NCBI GenBank assembly: GCA_021156105.1
Contig: JAJNBD010000008.1
Span: 62,001 to 126,000 of the forward strand
Length of the DNA: 64,000 nucleotides
Origin: Gammaproteobacteria bacterium
Lineage (GTDB): Bacteria; Pseudomonadota; Gammaproteobacteria; CAISUE01
Reading direction: 5' to 3'
Below are positions 15,665-27,000 of this stretch, one piece after another. The first letter of the stretch is position 1. Each line of letters opens with the position of its first letter. The position numbers and the translations under genes are program-made. Below the pieces are notes generated by a model, which was not told where the DNA came from, ran no database searches, and saw only the letters and a program-made list of their open reading frames with translations.

Positions 15665-17407
15665 CTAGTTTTGGCCTGTCCTTGGAGCTACCGTAGGTTC
15701 TGCTTGTGGCTCGCGACTATTCAAACGAGGGGCTGCAAAAAATGTGGTCAGCGTATTGTTTAAGGCGACATATTGTCCTGAATTAATCGTGCTTAGAAAT
15801 TCAGGGTCTATTTGATTTTGAAATAAGCTGCCAAATTCTTCGAAAATTCGCGCGCTAACTTTTTCTTTAATTTTATCCCAGATAACTTCAATGCCGTCTG
15901 CTTGTACTTCTGCGGTCAACGCTTTATCAGCCTTGGCAGACAAGTAATGCATAGCCTCTTCACGTACAACGATCGGAAGTTTAAGGGAAAGGGTTTTTTT
16001 AGTAATAAAGCTAACTTGGCAATCAGGATGAATGCTTTGTAGTTTTTCTATTATTTTATTAAAAGTACCTGCGAGGCAAATAGGCCTATCAGTTATACTG
16101 CCTTGGTCTACACCTGTTTCCGATAAATTATAACCACGTTGAATTTCATAAAGCCCTTCAATAAAAAGTGCTTTGGCATCTTCTGCTGCTGCGGTGCAAT
16201 TTTCTTGGTCTTCAGTGGCTAAATAAGCAAAGGCTAATAATTGCTTTATGCTTACTTGCGAAACAGGATCAATGAAGTTATAACCTGGTGCAGTAATCCT
16301 TTCGATGCAATTTTTGGCAGCTTGATTTTTTAGCGAATCTTTCGGCAGGCTATTGATATAAGTTTTTATCTCTGGAATGATTTCTTCAGGCTTTTTGCTT
16401 TGGTAGCGGTTGGATAACTTTTTGGCGGATTCAGAGACGGATCGGTGCACGCTGGCAGTATGCGTACTTTGTCGGTCGTTGAGGCCGATGGTTGTTGTAT
16501 CCTCATTGATTCTCAGTAGTTCATTGAAATAGTGCCTAATAAGCTGTCCGGGATTAGCTTGCTGCGCAAGCTGAAGTAACTGGTTGAATACGTCTTGTGT
16601 TAGCACATGTTCAGGGATTCTAGACCAGAAAATGTCTTGGGCTGTTTCGCTGAGAAGAAAAGCATGCTCTATCGCAAATAATTGATTCAAGTTCTCTTGT
16701 GTCAAAAGGCGAGTGTCGGTGAGAATATGGATGGGATGCTGGTATGATCTTATTGGATGCTGTGCAAGCATGTTGATATTGTGCACAGTTAAAAGGGTAA
16801 AACGTTTTAAGTTTACTAATGCCCTAGCTTTGCATTCAATGTCATCATGGACTTTAAGCGCATTTGCTATCTCTGGTGTGATGGTAATTTCATTGTCGCA
16901 AAGACGTTCCACTGCATTCTGAAGGCTGCATAGGTTAGAGGATGTGGCAATAAGATCTATAACCTCTGGCGTAAGCTCATGTCGAGAACCTATAAAATTA
17001 ATTGCAAAAGCAATTTCATCCGCTGTGGCGGATGTCTTTCGTCTATTAACGATATTAAAAAGTATATTAAATGTTTCTTCTGTTAAGTGATTGAACTGGT
17101 AAAGCGATTGTACACCGTAAGCAATCGGGCCTAGTTCTTCCATTATTGCTTTATAGACTTGATCGACTGCTGGTAATCTTGGGGTTCTGTTTCCTTCCTC
17201 AGTGATCATGCCTACATACTCTTCTTCAAGTTCTCTAGGAAGATTGTTCATAAAAAACTGATAGATTTTGTAAAGATCATTTTGGTCGCTTTCTGGGAGG
17301 CGCTTTATGACTTTGAGAGCTTCTACGCTAGCATATTCTCTTGCTGGTAGAGGCTGTTTCTCATCATATAGATCTAAAGCTGCTTGGATTTTTGCAGGAA
17401 ACGTCAT
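15665..17407 (-). CDS. Large helical protein of unknown function
   Basis: 580 residues, no signal peptide, no membrane segments, no recognised catalytic motif. The first 280 residues contain loose repeated units built on a pattern of LT-x-E-x-(I/F/L)-N (LTEETFNILFNIV, LTPEVIDLIATSS, ITPEIANALKVH, LTVHNINMLAQHP, LTQENLNQLFAIE, LTQDVFNQLLQLA), each about 35-50 residues apart, suggesting a helical repeat solenoid. The same pattern is seen in several Legionella and Coxiella hypothetical proteins. The C-terminal half is mixed alpha/beta with a Pro-rich tail. Single-gene unit; effector candidacy is inference. Confidence 0.8.
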   Translation of the reverse strand: MTFPAKIQAALDLYDEKQPLPAREYASVEALKVIKRLPESDQNDLYKIYQFFMNNLPRELEEEYVGMITEEGNRTPRLPAVDQVYKAIMEELGPIAYGVQSLYQFNHLTEETFNILFNIVNRRKTSATADEIAFAINFIGSRHELTPEVIDLIATSSNLCSLQNAVERLCDNEITITPEIANALKVHDDIECKARALVNLKRFTLLTVHNINMLAQHPIRSYQHPIHILTDTRLLTQENLNQLFAIEHAFLLSETAQDIFWSRIPEHVLTQDVFNQLLQLAQQANPGQLIRHYFNELLRINEDTTTIGLNDRQSTHTASVHRSVSESAKKLSNRYQSKKPEEIIPEIKTYINSLPKDSLKNQAAKNCIERITAPGYNFIDPVSQVSIKQLLAFAYLATEDQENCTAAAEDAKALFIEGLYEIQRGYNLSETGVDQGSITDRPICLAGTFNKIIEKLQSIHPDCQVSFITKKTLSLKLPIVVREEAMHYLSAKADKALTAEVQADGIEVIWDKIKEKVSARIFEEFGSLFQNQIDPEFLSTINSGQYVALNNTLTTFFAAPRLNSREPQAEPTVAPRTGQN

Positions 17408-17732
17408 AATAGTAAATGCCTTTTATTATTTTATACATTGCGCAATATTGTACAGAACGAAGCTTAATTAACTATTAAGTAATTCGCTGCAAGCAAAAGG
17501 GTAGCTGTGGGGTATGAAAATCATGATGATTCCTCCTAAAAGTCTTGACATGTCAGCATTAGCAAGCGTTTTTGGGAAATACTTTTTGGGATATTAACGG
17601 TGCCGAAAATAGTTTCCTGAAGAATATTGAACCCATATCGAAAGTAGCTATAGTCCAGTCGTCATTGCTTGCAGAATTTCTTCCAAAGAATTGGTTGAAC
17701 TTTTGATCTCTACTCACCAACTTTGTGTGTCC
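17408..17732. other. Spacer, no gene seen
   Basis: Carries nothing I can name; possibly further decayed mobile DNA, since the next 150 bases are a RhuM relic. Confidence 0.4.
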
Positions 17733-17882
17733 AGCTTTAATAGTGGATCATGATGGTGTTTTGGGTTAATTAAATTTTTTGCCGATACGTGATTTTTTTC
17801 ATGCTGCTTACGATAAAGATCAACTAAAAGTATCCTGTATTACAGTACCAACTTTAATATTATTAATCACAGACAAAATATT
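17733..17882 (+). pseudogene. RhuM gene relic with internal deletion
   Basis: Decayed DNA matching two separated parts of the intact rhuM: GTGGATCATGATGGTGTTTT...TAATTAAATT...TTTGCCGA and CTTACGATAAAGATCAACTAAAAG correspond to 11703-11790, followed directly by CCAACTTTAATATTATTAAT corresponding to about 12124-12145. About 330 bases between are missing and stops interrupt every frame. It shows that RhuM elements have visited this locus more than the two times seen at the tRNA. Confidence 0.65.
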
Positions 17883-18026
17883 ACTTTAAAGCTCTCACAA
17901 CTCTAGTTTTTTCTAAAAACCCCAAAATATACTATGATTTCTTTCTGCGCTTCGGAATGTTAGCTGCTCTTAAAATTTGGACAGCCCTATTATTTAATGC
18001 TGAGGTCTATGAAGAAATACAATGAA

Positions 18027-18035
18027 TGGTATAAT
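18027..18035 (+). promoter_or_regulatory. Extended -10 promoter of the giant gene
   Basis: TGGTATAAT, a perfect extended -10 (TGnTATAAT), about 30 bases before the ATG at 18065. No -35 is needed or evident. The same motif precedes the gene at 31541. Confidence 0.55.
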
Positions 18036-18064
18036 ATTTGTTTAAATAATAAGTATAAATTGCT

Positions 18065-21000
18065 ATGTGGCCATTTGATAAAGTTAAAAAGACAGCGATA
18101 AATTTTTATTATCAGCTTTCTGATCGTTTCACACAAAAACTAGAAGTAAATACAGATCTTAAGCAGTTTTCAGATGTTTTATTACAACCTGCTGTGCCGG
18201 AATGGCATGCGGAATCAGGCATTTCAACAAATTTAATTGATGGCGCTCTGACGATCGGACAAGAGTTTTTGCGAATATCAATGTGGTGTTTGCCTGCGCA
18301 GACATTGCAAAATATGTATTTAGCGGTTGGTGTTGCACATGCCGCAAAAATAGCTACCCAAAAGCTTTGTGAATATCTTCGTTCCTATTATCAGGTACCT
18401 ATTGCAGAAGATAATTTTGTGCCTGATTTAGCGGCAACAATTACTCATCTTGTGGTGACTTTAGGTTTCCAGCCTGGAAATTTAGTTGCCTATGCTAAGA
18501 ATCAGTTGCTCTGGGGGATTATTGCCAAACTAGGCCAAAATAGCCTCACTAAATTAGGCGCCACCCCAGAGCGTGCAGCTAAAACAATGTTGTTATTGGA
18601 AGCCTATTTAAACGCGGTGGGAGATGGTGTTTATCGCAAATTGACTTCGCAAACTAGACAATTTATAACCCAAACTGACAGCCAGCAATTTCAGATTTAT
18701 GAAATCCCAGTAGGAGAGTGGTCGGATATTTTATCGCTTAATCCTATGCCTGCGCGTTTAGCAAAAGTATTAACGTTAGATGGAAAATGTGACCATTTAA
18801 TGAGCTATCAATACACTGGCGACATAAAAAGCGCTTGGCGCTACGAGACAAAGTGTCCTCGTCTTACCTGGAATCAGCAGGAAGTAAGCGATTATCATGC
18901 CGTGAGCTTTCACGAGCGATCACCCTATATGAATGGTGCCACGCTTGTTCGCGAAGAGGCATCATTTCACATAAATAACAAGCTTTATCATGTGGAATAT
19001 ACGGCGGGCCAAACAATATTCAGTGAAACTTTTGAAGGTTCGGTAGAAACAAATGCTTCTCTTTCGGTTGATGCCTTAGCATTAACTGCGCCATTAATGA
19101 CAGCGCTGACAAGTTATGCCCTAAGTCGAAGCCCACTCTTGTCCCTAGTAAGTTTTGCAGCAAGTGTGCAGGCGCAACAAGTTGAGATGCAAACTTTATT
19201 GCCCTGGATGACGACGCCTGAGCCTCAAATGTTAACCAGCCGCTTTTCACAAGAGATTGGTCCAAAAGAGCTAATGAATTTTGTGGCGGATGCTTTTAAT
19301 CTGCAGACAGGTTTGGAAGGAGGCCACGCAGGATCAGCTGTCGGTTTCTTTATGGAATTTTTGGATCAATTAAAAGAACGCCTATCTACGTTGCCAGCGG
19401 AAATTCAAGCGCAACTTGCTCAGTATGAGAAGCAACTCCAGCAATATCAACAACGCTTACAGGTAGCCGCTGAGGTTGATCGCGAAGTTTTAGTCCTCCA
19501 AGGAAAGTTGCAGCCTATCTTTGAACAATCGTCTAACAATGACTATGATACAAAGGCATTATTTTTGCCATTAATAGCAAACCCTGAGTTTCAAGCTTTT
19601 CTTGCATTACGTATGCAACAAGTGAAGGAATTAAAACAAGGTGAAAGCTTGTTATGGCTTATGGGTCTTAAACGAAAAACTATCCCCGGGCATTCAGTTG
19701 TTATTCAAATTACGCGAATAGCAGACAAATTTTCGCAGGCAATGTATCAACTTTCTATTGGTAACACAGGTGAGGGTATAGATATACATCCTAAACTGTA
19801 TACACTTCGAGACATGGTATATGAGCCCCTTAAACATACAGGTGAGTATTGGTTAGCAGAGTTGGAGAAAAAAATAACGGATTTATGGTGTTATAAAATT
19901 TTTCCACATGATAGTTATAGTGCTGACGCTCTGAGATTGCCTTTAAGAAACTATAGGGGAAAATACCGCATTTCTGAGACGCGCGAAATAGAATATTTGG
20001 ATGAAAATACTTGTGCGGCAGATTATCAACGGACTATTTTGCCTCAAATTTCGGGTAATTGCTGGTTTAGAGTTGTTGAGCTAGGACTTGCTTTTTCGGG
20101 AGTGGATTTTCATACACCCTTATTTCGTTGGCTTTTATGGGAGTTTAAGCGCCAAGTTCTGATAGCTGGCTTTACAGAATTGCAGCCGCAAGAAAATATT
20201 CATCGTTTTGCATTGGAAAAAGCATTAAGAGCTTTTACAGAAGAAAGCAAGGTCTTAAAGCAAGCACATGTGGTTAGCGAAAAAGAATATCAACATGCGC
20301 TTGAAATGTCATTAAAGTTTGCCAAAATTTTGGCTGTACATCAGAAAAAGAAGCCTGAGCTTACGCAGGAAAATGAGCCTGCTTTCAAGTTAGCGCCAAA
20401 AATGCTTTTGACTCAAACAAGCTTAACGCATCAAGACGATTTTCCTCGAGGTGTCGCAAGGCCTGCTTACCCAGTTTTTCAAAACATTACACCTTTTAAC
20501 CTGCTTTCCCAGCTAGAAAAAGCCAATGAGTTTTTCACCTTGGTAACGGCAAGCACCGAAGGTGCAACGATTATTAAGCCTGTGGTGGCAGATCTCGTTA
20601 AGCAGTTGCCCATGCCTTCAGTACAAGAAGATTTTTGGGATCATATTCCAGAAACAAGTATTGAAGCTGTTTTAACAGAATTAGAAGAATTCTTTCAGCG
20701 TTTTTATGTGGAGTATCAAGAAGAACTCAATGCATTATCAAGACATCCTTATTATCAGGAGAAGCATAAAAGTAAGATCAGTGAGGAAGTAAAGTTGTTA
20801 GGTGGCGTTGCATTAGAATATTTTGCCTCACATTACATTTTGCAAGTTCCTTACTATGCTATCGTCACAAAATTATCTTATCGACATCCGTTATTAAAAA
20901 ATCTTGTGGCAGACTATGGTGTTGCGCTTCACATGATCACAGGTAGTGAAAACATGAGAAGTTATTTGGCTAGTTATCCTGTATCTGACCCTGAGTTGAT

Positions 21001-24000
21001 TCGAAGTTTTGGTCGAGCAATGTATTATTTAGAAGCTTGTCAAAAAAAGCAAGCTTTATTTAATTATCAAACACCATTCAAGTTTATTAGCGCTATGCTA
21101 GATACCTCGCCGGATTTAAAGGTAATCGCTGCTATTATAGAAAGTGCTGAGTTTAAGACGGTGACGGATTTCTTCGCGAATCATTTTGGTGCTTCTCACC
21201 CTGCACTTAAAGCTTATTACCGATGGCGGGCTGCGTTTATTTATGCAGCTATGGGAATGCCAGAAAATACTTATCCTGCTGCATTTCGAGTTGAAGGGTT
21301 TGTTTATATACCAGTCAAACTTGGGCAGATAGGCACAAATGAAGCTGGTTTTTCTTTAGCTACTCAAATTTCAAGTCCAGAAGGTTTAAGGCTCGAGCAA
21401 TGGGAGGAAACAATCTTTGTTACTCCACCGTATGTAAAAAATTTGGGTTTACCTTTTGGGTCTGAAAGGCCAGAAAATACCTTGATGTTGGATTTGAATC
21501 GCGAAAGCACGGCATCTGAACTGGCTTATAGTTTACGTTTGGCTTTACATAAAATGCAGGTGAGCGATCGCTTGCAATTACCACGTCTATTGAATTTACT
21601 TAAAAGCTATACAGAAACTCTAGAAAATCCGATGTTGTTAGATTACTTAAGTGTTTGTTTGCTTGAGGTGGGGAATGATTTTGTAAGTACAAATACAGAG
21701 TATGCTGGCTTACTCACTCAAGAGCTGAGGCTTAATCATTTTTTTGCAGAAGATTTCGTGGCTTTTTTGCAGAAGAGCTTAAATACTTATAGTAAGAATA
21801 AGCGACACCTTCCTATTTATCTTCAATTGATTTATTGGGCATCCGTATTGCATCAGAATATTGTTTATATTCAAAACCATCATGTGGAACAACATTTAAT
21901 TCAGCCTTTGGCAGATTTAAAAGAAATGTTTGTGCAACATATTAGTTATATCGAAACCAATATTCATCAAGAAGTTTTAACGCTGCAGGAAATTTTTGCC
22001 TTGCGGATGCATCAACAATTACTGTTTGTGCATGAAGAAAATATTCAGGCTCTCTTAAGGCAAGAATTTCTTCAGCAGGCAAGATTACAGGTTTTAAGTT
22101 TAGAGGGAGCAACAGTTGATCGGATCATTGAAAGTCAAAAGAGTCAAAGACATTATCAATACTATCTAAGATTGGTTCGAGAAGAACTAAATATCGATCG
22201 AGTAAAAATCAGCGAAGAAGCGTATCAAATTATTCTGCCAGATGCGAAGGCTCAAGATTTCCGGGTGGATACAAAAAATCGAGATTGCTATACGACTGGA
22301 GTCCATGAGTTTTGTTTTGATTCTGGACATTTAACGCGAAGACACTTGCCGTTAGGTAAATTACCATCGAGCGTGACAGGACATCAAGATTATAGATTAT
22401 TCTTTGCACAACTTAATCCACATCTTACAAATCCACCAACTAGTTGGAATGGAGTCTTGGTTTTTGAGAAGGGGTCTTATCGTATTTTACAGTATCTACC
22501 AGTAACTGCGGCAGGTGCTGCAGCATTGCCACAAACGCTGGAAGAAAAGTTTAGACGGCATGATAACTTAATTATTCAAACTCGTGCGCAAGAAAAATGG
22601 TTGGAGTTTTTGCCCACACGATTAATTGAAAGTTTTTTACCGCTTGCACTGCGGCGAAATTACCAACATTTTCGTGTTATTGAGGAAAGTGATTCACATA
22701 AAGCTGTTTTATGGTTGAAATCCCAAGATGGCCGGCAAAATTTTGTGGCGCATTGCACGGAAGCTGAGACACTGATTTGGCCAGCAGATGATAATTTCGT
22801 GGTGAATGGTACATTGTTAAAAAATGAAGTACTACCAACGTTAAGGCATCTTTTTGAGCATAGTGCAGATGAAATCCTCTTCAACGAAAATCAGGTTTTT
22901 ATTCCTTACTTTGATTTGGTGTTTCAGCGGAAAAGTAACGATGTTGTTTGTGTAAACCGTCATTTATTAAATTATATTGTTGATCCGGATCAATTATTGC
23001 CTCAAGTAAATTTTAATCGGTTTAACCAATACCTCAAATTAAGAGATCCCGAGGGGAAAATACAAGTGATTATTGGTAAGCAGCCGATACGTCTTGTGGG
23101 GCATAGACAGGCGCCGGACTTTATTCAATTAGGGCTCTTGGGGCGAACGCCTGCGTCTTATTTCGTTTATTTTGTAGATGAGTTTGGGCGTCTGGATAGT
23201 CTTGACCCTGCAGCAAAAATCCAATTGGTAATGATACATATAGCGGAAGGTAATGTTTTTGAGGCTCGACGATTGTTGTTGGCTTGCCAACAAGATTATC
23301 CATTGCATTCTGCGGAAACCTTAGAAAAAATAAAAGAGTTGTCTGTTCAGGGTGTTTTTTCAATGAACTATCAACCTGAAGTTTTGGCATTACGCTTACT
23401 AGGGTTGTATCTTGTTCAAGAAAATGGTGGGATTGAGGTCAGCTTTTTTAGCCTTGAGTTTTTTCCTTATATTTATCAACACTACCTTGCGACTTTACAT
23501 GTTTTGGTTCCCGAGTTTCAATTAACGCTAATTCAAGAGTCTTTACTTTTAAAGCTATATTTTGAGCAATTGGATATTGCGGCTAAGGAGTCTGCAAAGA
23601 GGATCAGCGCTCTGGGAATTAAAGTTGAGCCTCAAACGAAGCATTACATGAGTGCTAGGTTTTTACCGCCGGCTTTCATTGTCCAGCGTTATCGCCAGAT
23701 TCAGGATATGTTAAATGAAAGCGCATCTGAGCACCAACAAATTGTTGTAAAGTGCATGCCGACGCATATTTCTATGGCGGAAATTCCTGGGGCCGATAGC
23801 TTTAGAGAAGAGCCCAGAAAAAAAACCTCTGCTCCTCTTATGGAAAAAAGCCCAGTAGATTTTCAAATACCTTTTCAAGAGATTTTTGAAAAACATTTTT
23901 CTGTTTATCAGGCTCAGCGCCTTTCTGATACTAGCTTTCCTTTGGTTATTCCTGCGGGTTCTTTAGCGGAGCAACTGTTGCAACGTCCGTTGGCAAAAGA

Positions 24001-27000
24001 AATTTGGCAAAGATTTGAAAGATCTTATGATGCTTTTGCACATTCTAAAAAATCAGTTTATACCTTGACTTCTTCAGTGGAAGCGCTTAGTCGTGACTTG
24101 TATGCGCAATTAGCGCAAGATCAAAAAGTTATCGAGATGTGCTTTGAGCGTATGGCATCTTTAGCTAAGATTTCTACCTCTGATTGTTACATCCCAGCCA
24201 AAACAGAATATGATTTACAAGTTTTATTAGGTATGCGGCCGCAGCTAGGTATGGGTGATTTCATTTACCTTTTTAATCAATATGATTTGGCGAAATACCA
24301 AGAAAAGTTTCCTGCTTTAAGCGGGAGTGAGCTAGAAAGGCTTGTTACGGAGACGGCAAATTTTATTCTCTATCGCAATCGTATTCAGCAAACAAAGCAA
24401 ATTTTATCAAAATTACATCATTTGCCTTCTGAAGGTACGCCGCAGTTTCAAGAATTATCGCAAGAGCTTGGAAGTTTATTAGAAAGGCAAAGACAGTATC
24501 CTTTTGATGACGCAAAAGTGCATAAAAAAATGGTGTTTGAGTTACTAGAGGAAATTTTGCTAAGGCCACGACAAAGTTTAATGCATGAGCATTTAACGGC
24601 GGAAGAGGATAGATTTTTTCAGGCAATTACTGGGGACGGAAAAACAACTTATTGGGGGTTGTTGCTAGAATCTTTGGATGAGACAAGTATTCTGATTGTT
24701 AAGGCGTCTTTATTTGATTCCACTTTATTTAAATTACGTACGCAGCTTAACCGCGTTGGCCGTGCTGTAGGTGTATTTAACTTTTCACCAACAAGTGATA
24801 TCCATAAGGTATTGACGCACTTTAAGCAAGCGCTCATGCGTCAAGAGCCTATTGTCACGACATTTGAAAGTATTCAATATTTACGCGAAATGTATGTGAT
24901 GGCAGAATGGCAAATTCAAGCCCAAGAATTTCAAGCCGGAAAGAAGCTAACCAGCCCGGAACTGGAAGCCTATCGTGAACTTTGGGCGTTATTGGAAAAA
25001 CATCGCAAATACCTTGATGAAATGGATGATATTTTGTCGCCCATGCGCGAATTAAAGCTGACTTATGGTCAGCCAGAACGCTTAGCAGATTATTTTTGGA
25101 CTATTCCCGAAAAGTTTATCCAAAGTTTTATGCAGGATGCTGAAGTTAATCAACTGTTAAGAGAGCACGAGGGGCGATCAGTTTCTTTTTACGATCAAGT
25201 TGGTTTGTTTCAGTTGAATGATGAAGAGTTTTATCAGCACGTATTAAAGCCCGTTTTAATTAAAAAATATGTCGAGCAATTTGTTGCGCGATTTGTTGGC
25301 TCATCCTTGTCTCAGTTTCTTCAGGAGCGCCAGCAGACGCTCATAGATTATTTGCTGGATAACCCTCTGCAAGTTAAAACGGGATTAAATGAATTGCTTG
25401 AATTTTTGCATGAAGACTTGCAAGAAGAGCTGGCTTTAGTGAAAGGCTTGCTTAATACGGCCCTGCCTTTTTGTTTGAGCCAAAAAAATGGCAAAGATTA
25501 TGGGAGATTTTATAAAAAATTAGAAACAACAGAAGGCGTGACTATTCAAACCTTCCCAGATGCAACTATTGCGCAACCACGTGAAGATACCGAGCCTTTA
25601 GGAGAAAAAACATTTTTTAAAATTCCTCTAATCAGCATTACTTTTAGTGTGCTAGATCATTATATTAATGGCTTGGATGAGGATGAATTATTGAAACTGT
25701 TCCAAGCGTTAAAGAATGATGCTGATGCTCAGAGGGCACAGATGCCACACGGAGACATTGAAACACCGGTTGAAAAATTGTTTCGGTCTTGGCTAAGTGA
25801 ACAGGCAAGGCTCGTATTGCAGGGAAAAAACGCTTTAACACAGTTGGACTTAACGGATCCAATGCACTTAAGTCAATTAAAATTGGCTTTTGCGCACCAA
25901 CAAGAGGTAATTAATTATTTTTTAAATCGTTTTACGATTAATGAATTACGCTTGTATCCTTGGGAGTTTTTTAGTGGTGCTCATGATTTGCCGGAAAATG
26001 CACGCGGGGTGTCAGCAACGGCTGGTAGGCTCCCTGACCACTATGAAAAAGTCTTGCATCCAGAAATTTTAGGCGAAGAGTTGCATTATTTATTACAACC
26101 ACATAACCTGCCCATTAATATTATTTCAAAATTTTCTCCGGAAATTTTATTGCATCATTGGCTTGAGCAGATTAAGGAAGGTAGAACAGTATTAATTGAT
26201 ACAGCAGGTGTGCTTACCGTTCCTAATATTGAAACGGCGCAGTGGTTGCTTGATCATACAGATCCTGCGCAAGTTGATGCAATTGTTTTTGTGAATGATG
26301 TAGAGGGTAATGCGCAACGAATGGTGTTGTATCGTCATGATCTTATGCCTCATGTTTTAAGTAAAAAGCTTCCTAAGAATGCCATTGCTTTTCATTCGAA
26401 TCCTTTTATTCGTGGTATTGATATGCCTTATCCAGATGGCGCTGAAGCTTTGGTGGTTCTTAAAAAACTTAGTTTTGAAACTTTTGTACAAGCTTGCGGT
26501 AGGATGCGGCGTTATACAAGAGAATTAGTCGAAATGTTAAATTCTTCTCGTTTGCAGCATGGGCATGGTTTGCGTAGTGTAATTGATCAGCAAACTTCTC
26601 ATGAGATAAGAGAGTTTTTAAATTTACCTGAGCATGAAGTTATTCATCTGCAACATGTATTGGTATGGATTATTTTGCATGAAGTGCGGGAGGAAGAAAG
26701 CTTAGAGATGACGGCAGCATCGCAAGCATTAGAGGCGGTGCCAAAGCAAAGTGGTTTTCGAGCTTTACGAAGTGGTTTATTCCATTCGCCGGAAGCACGT
26801 CAATTGGCGCTGCAAGCTAATGCTCGTAAAACAACCCTGAAGGCGAGAGAATCTTTTGCTTCGCCTGCAGTGCTTGAAGATACGCAGCAACATTTTAGTC
26901 AGCAAGCTGAGATTTTAAGTCAGCGTTACGCGGATATTCAAACGCCATCAGATGAAGAAATATTAAGAAAAAGATTGAGGATAGTGCAAAAAAGTTCCTT

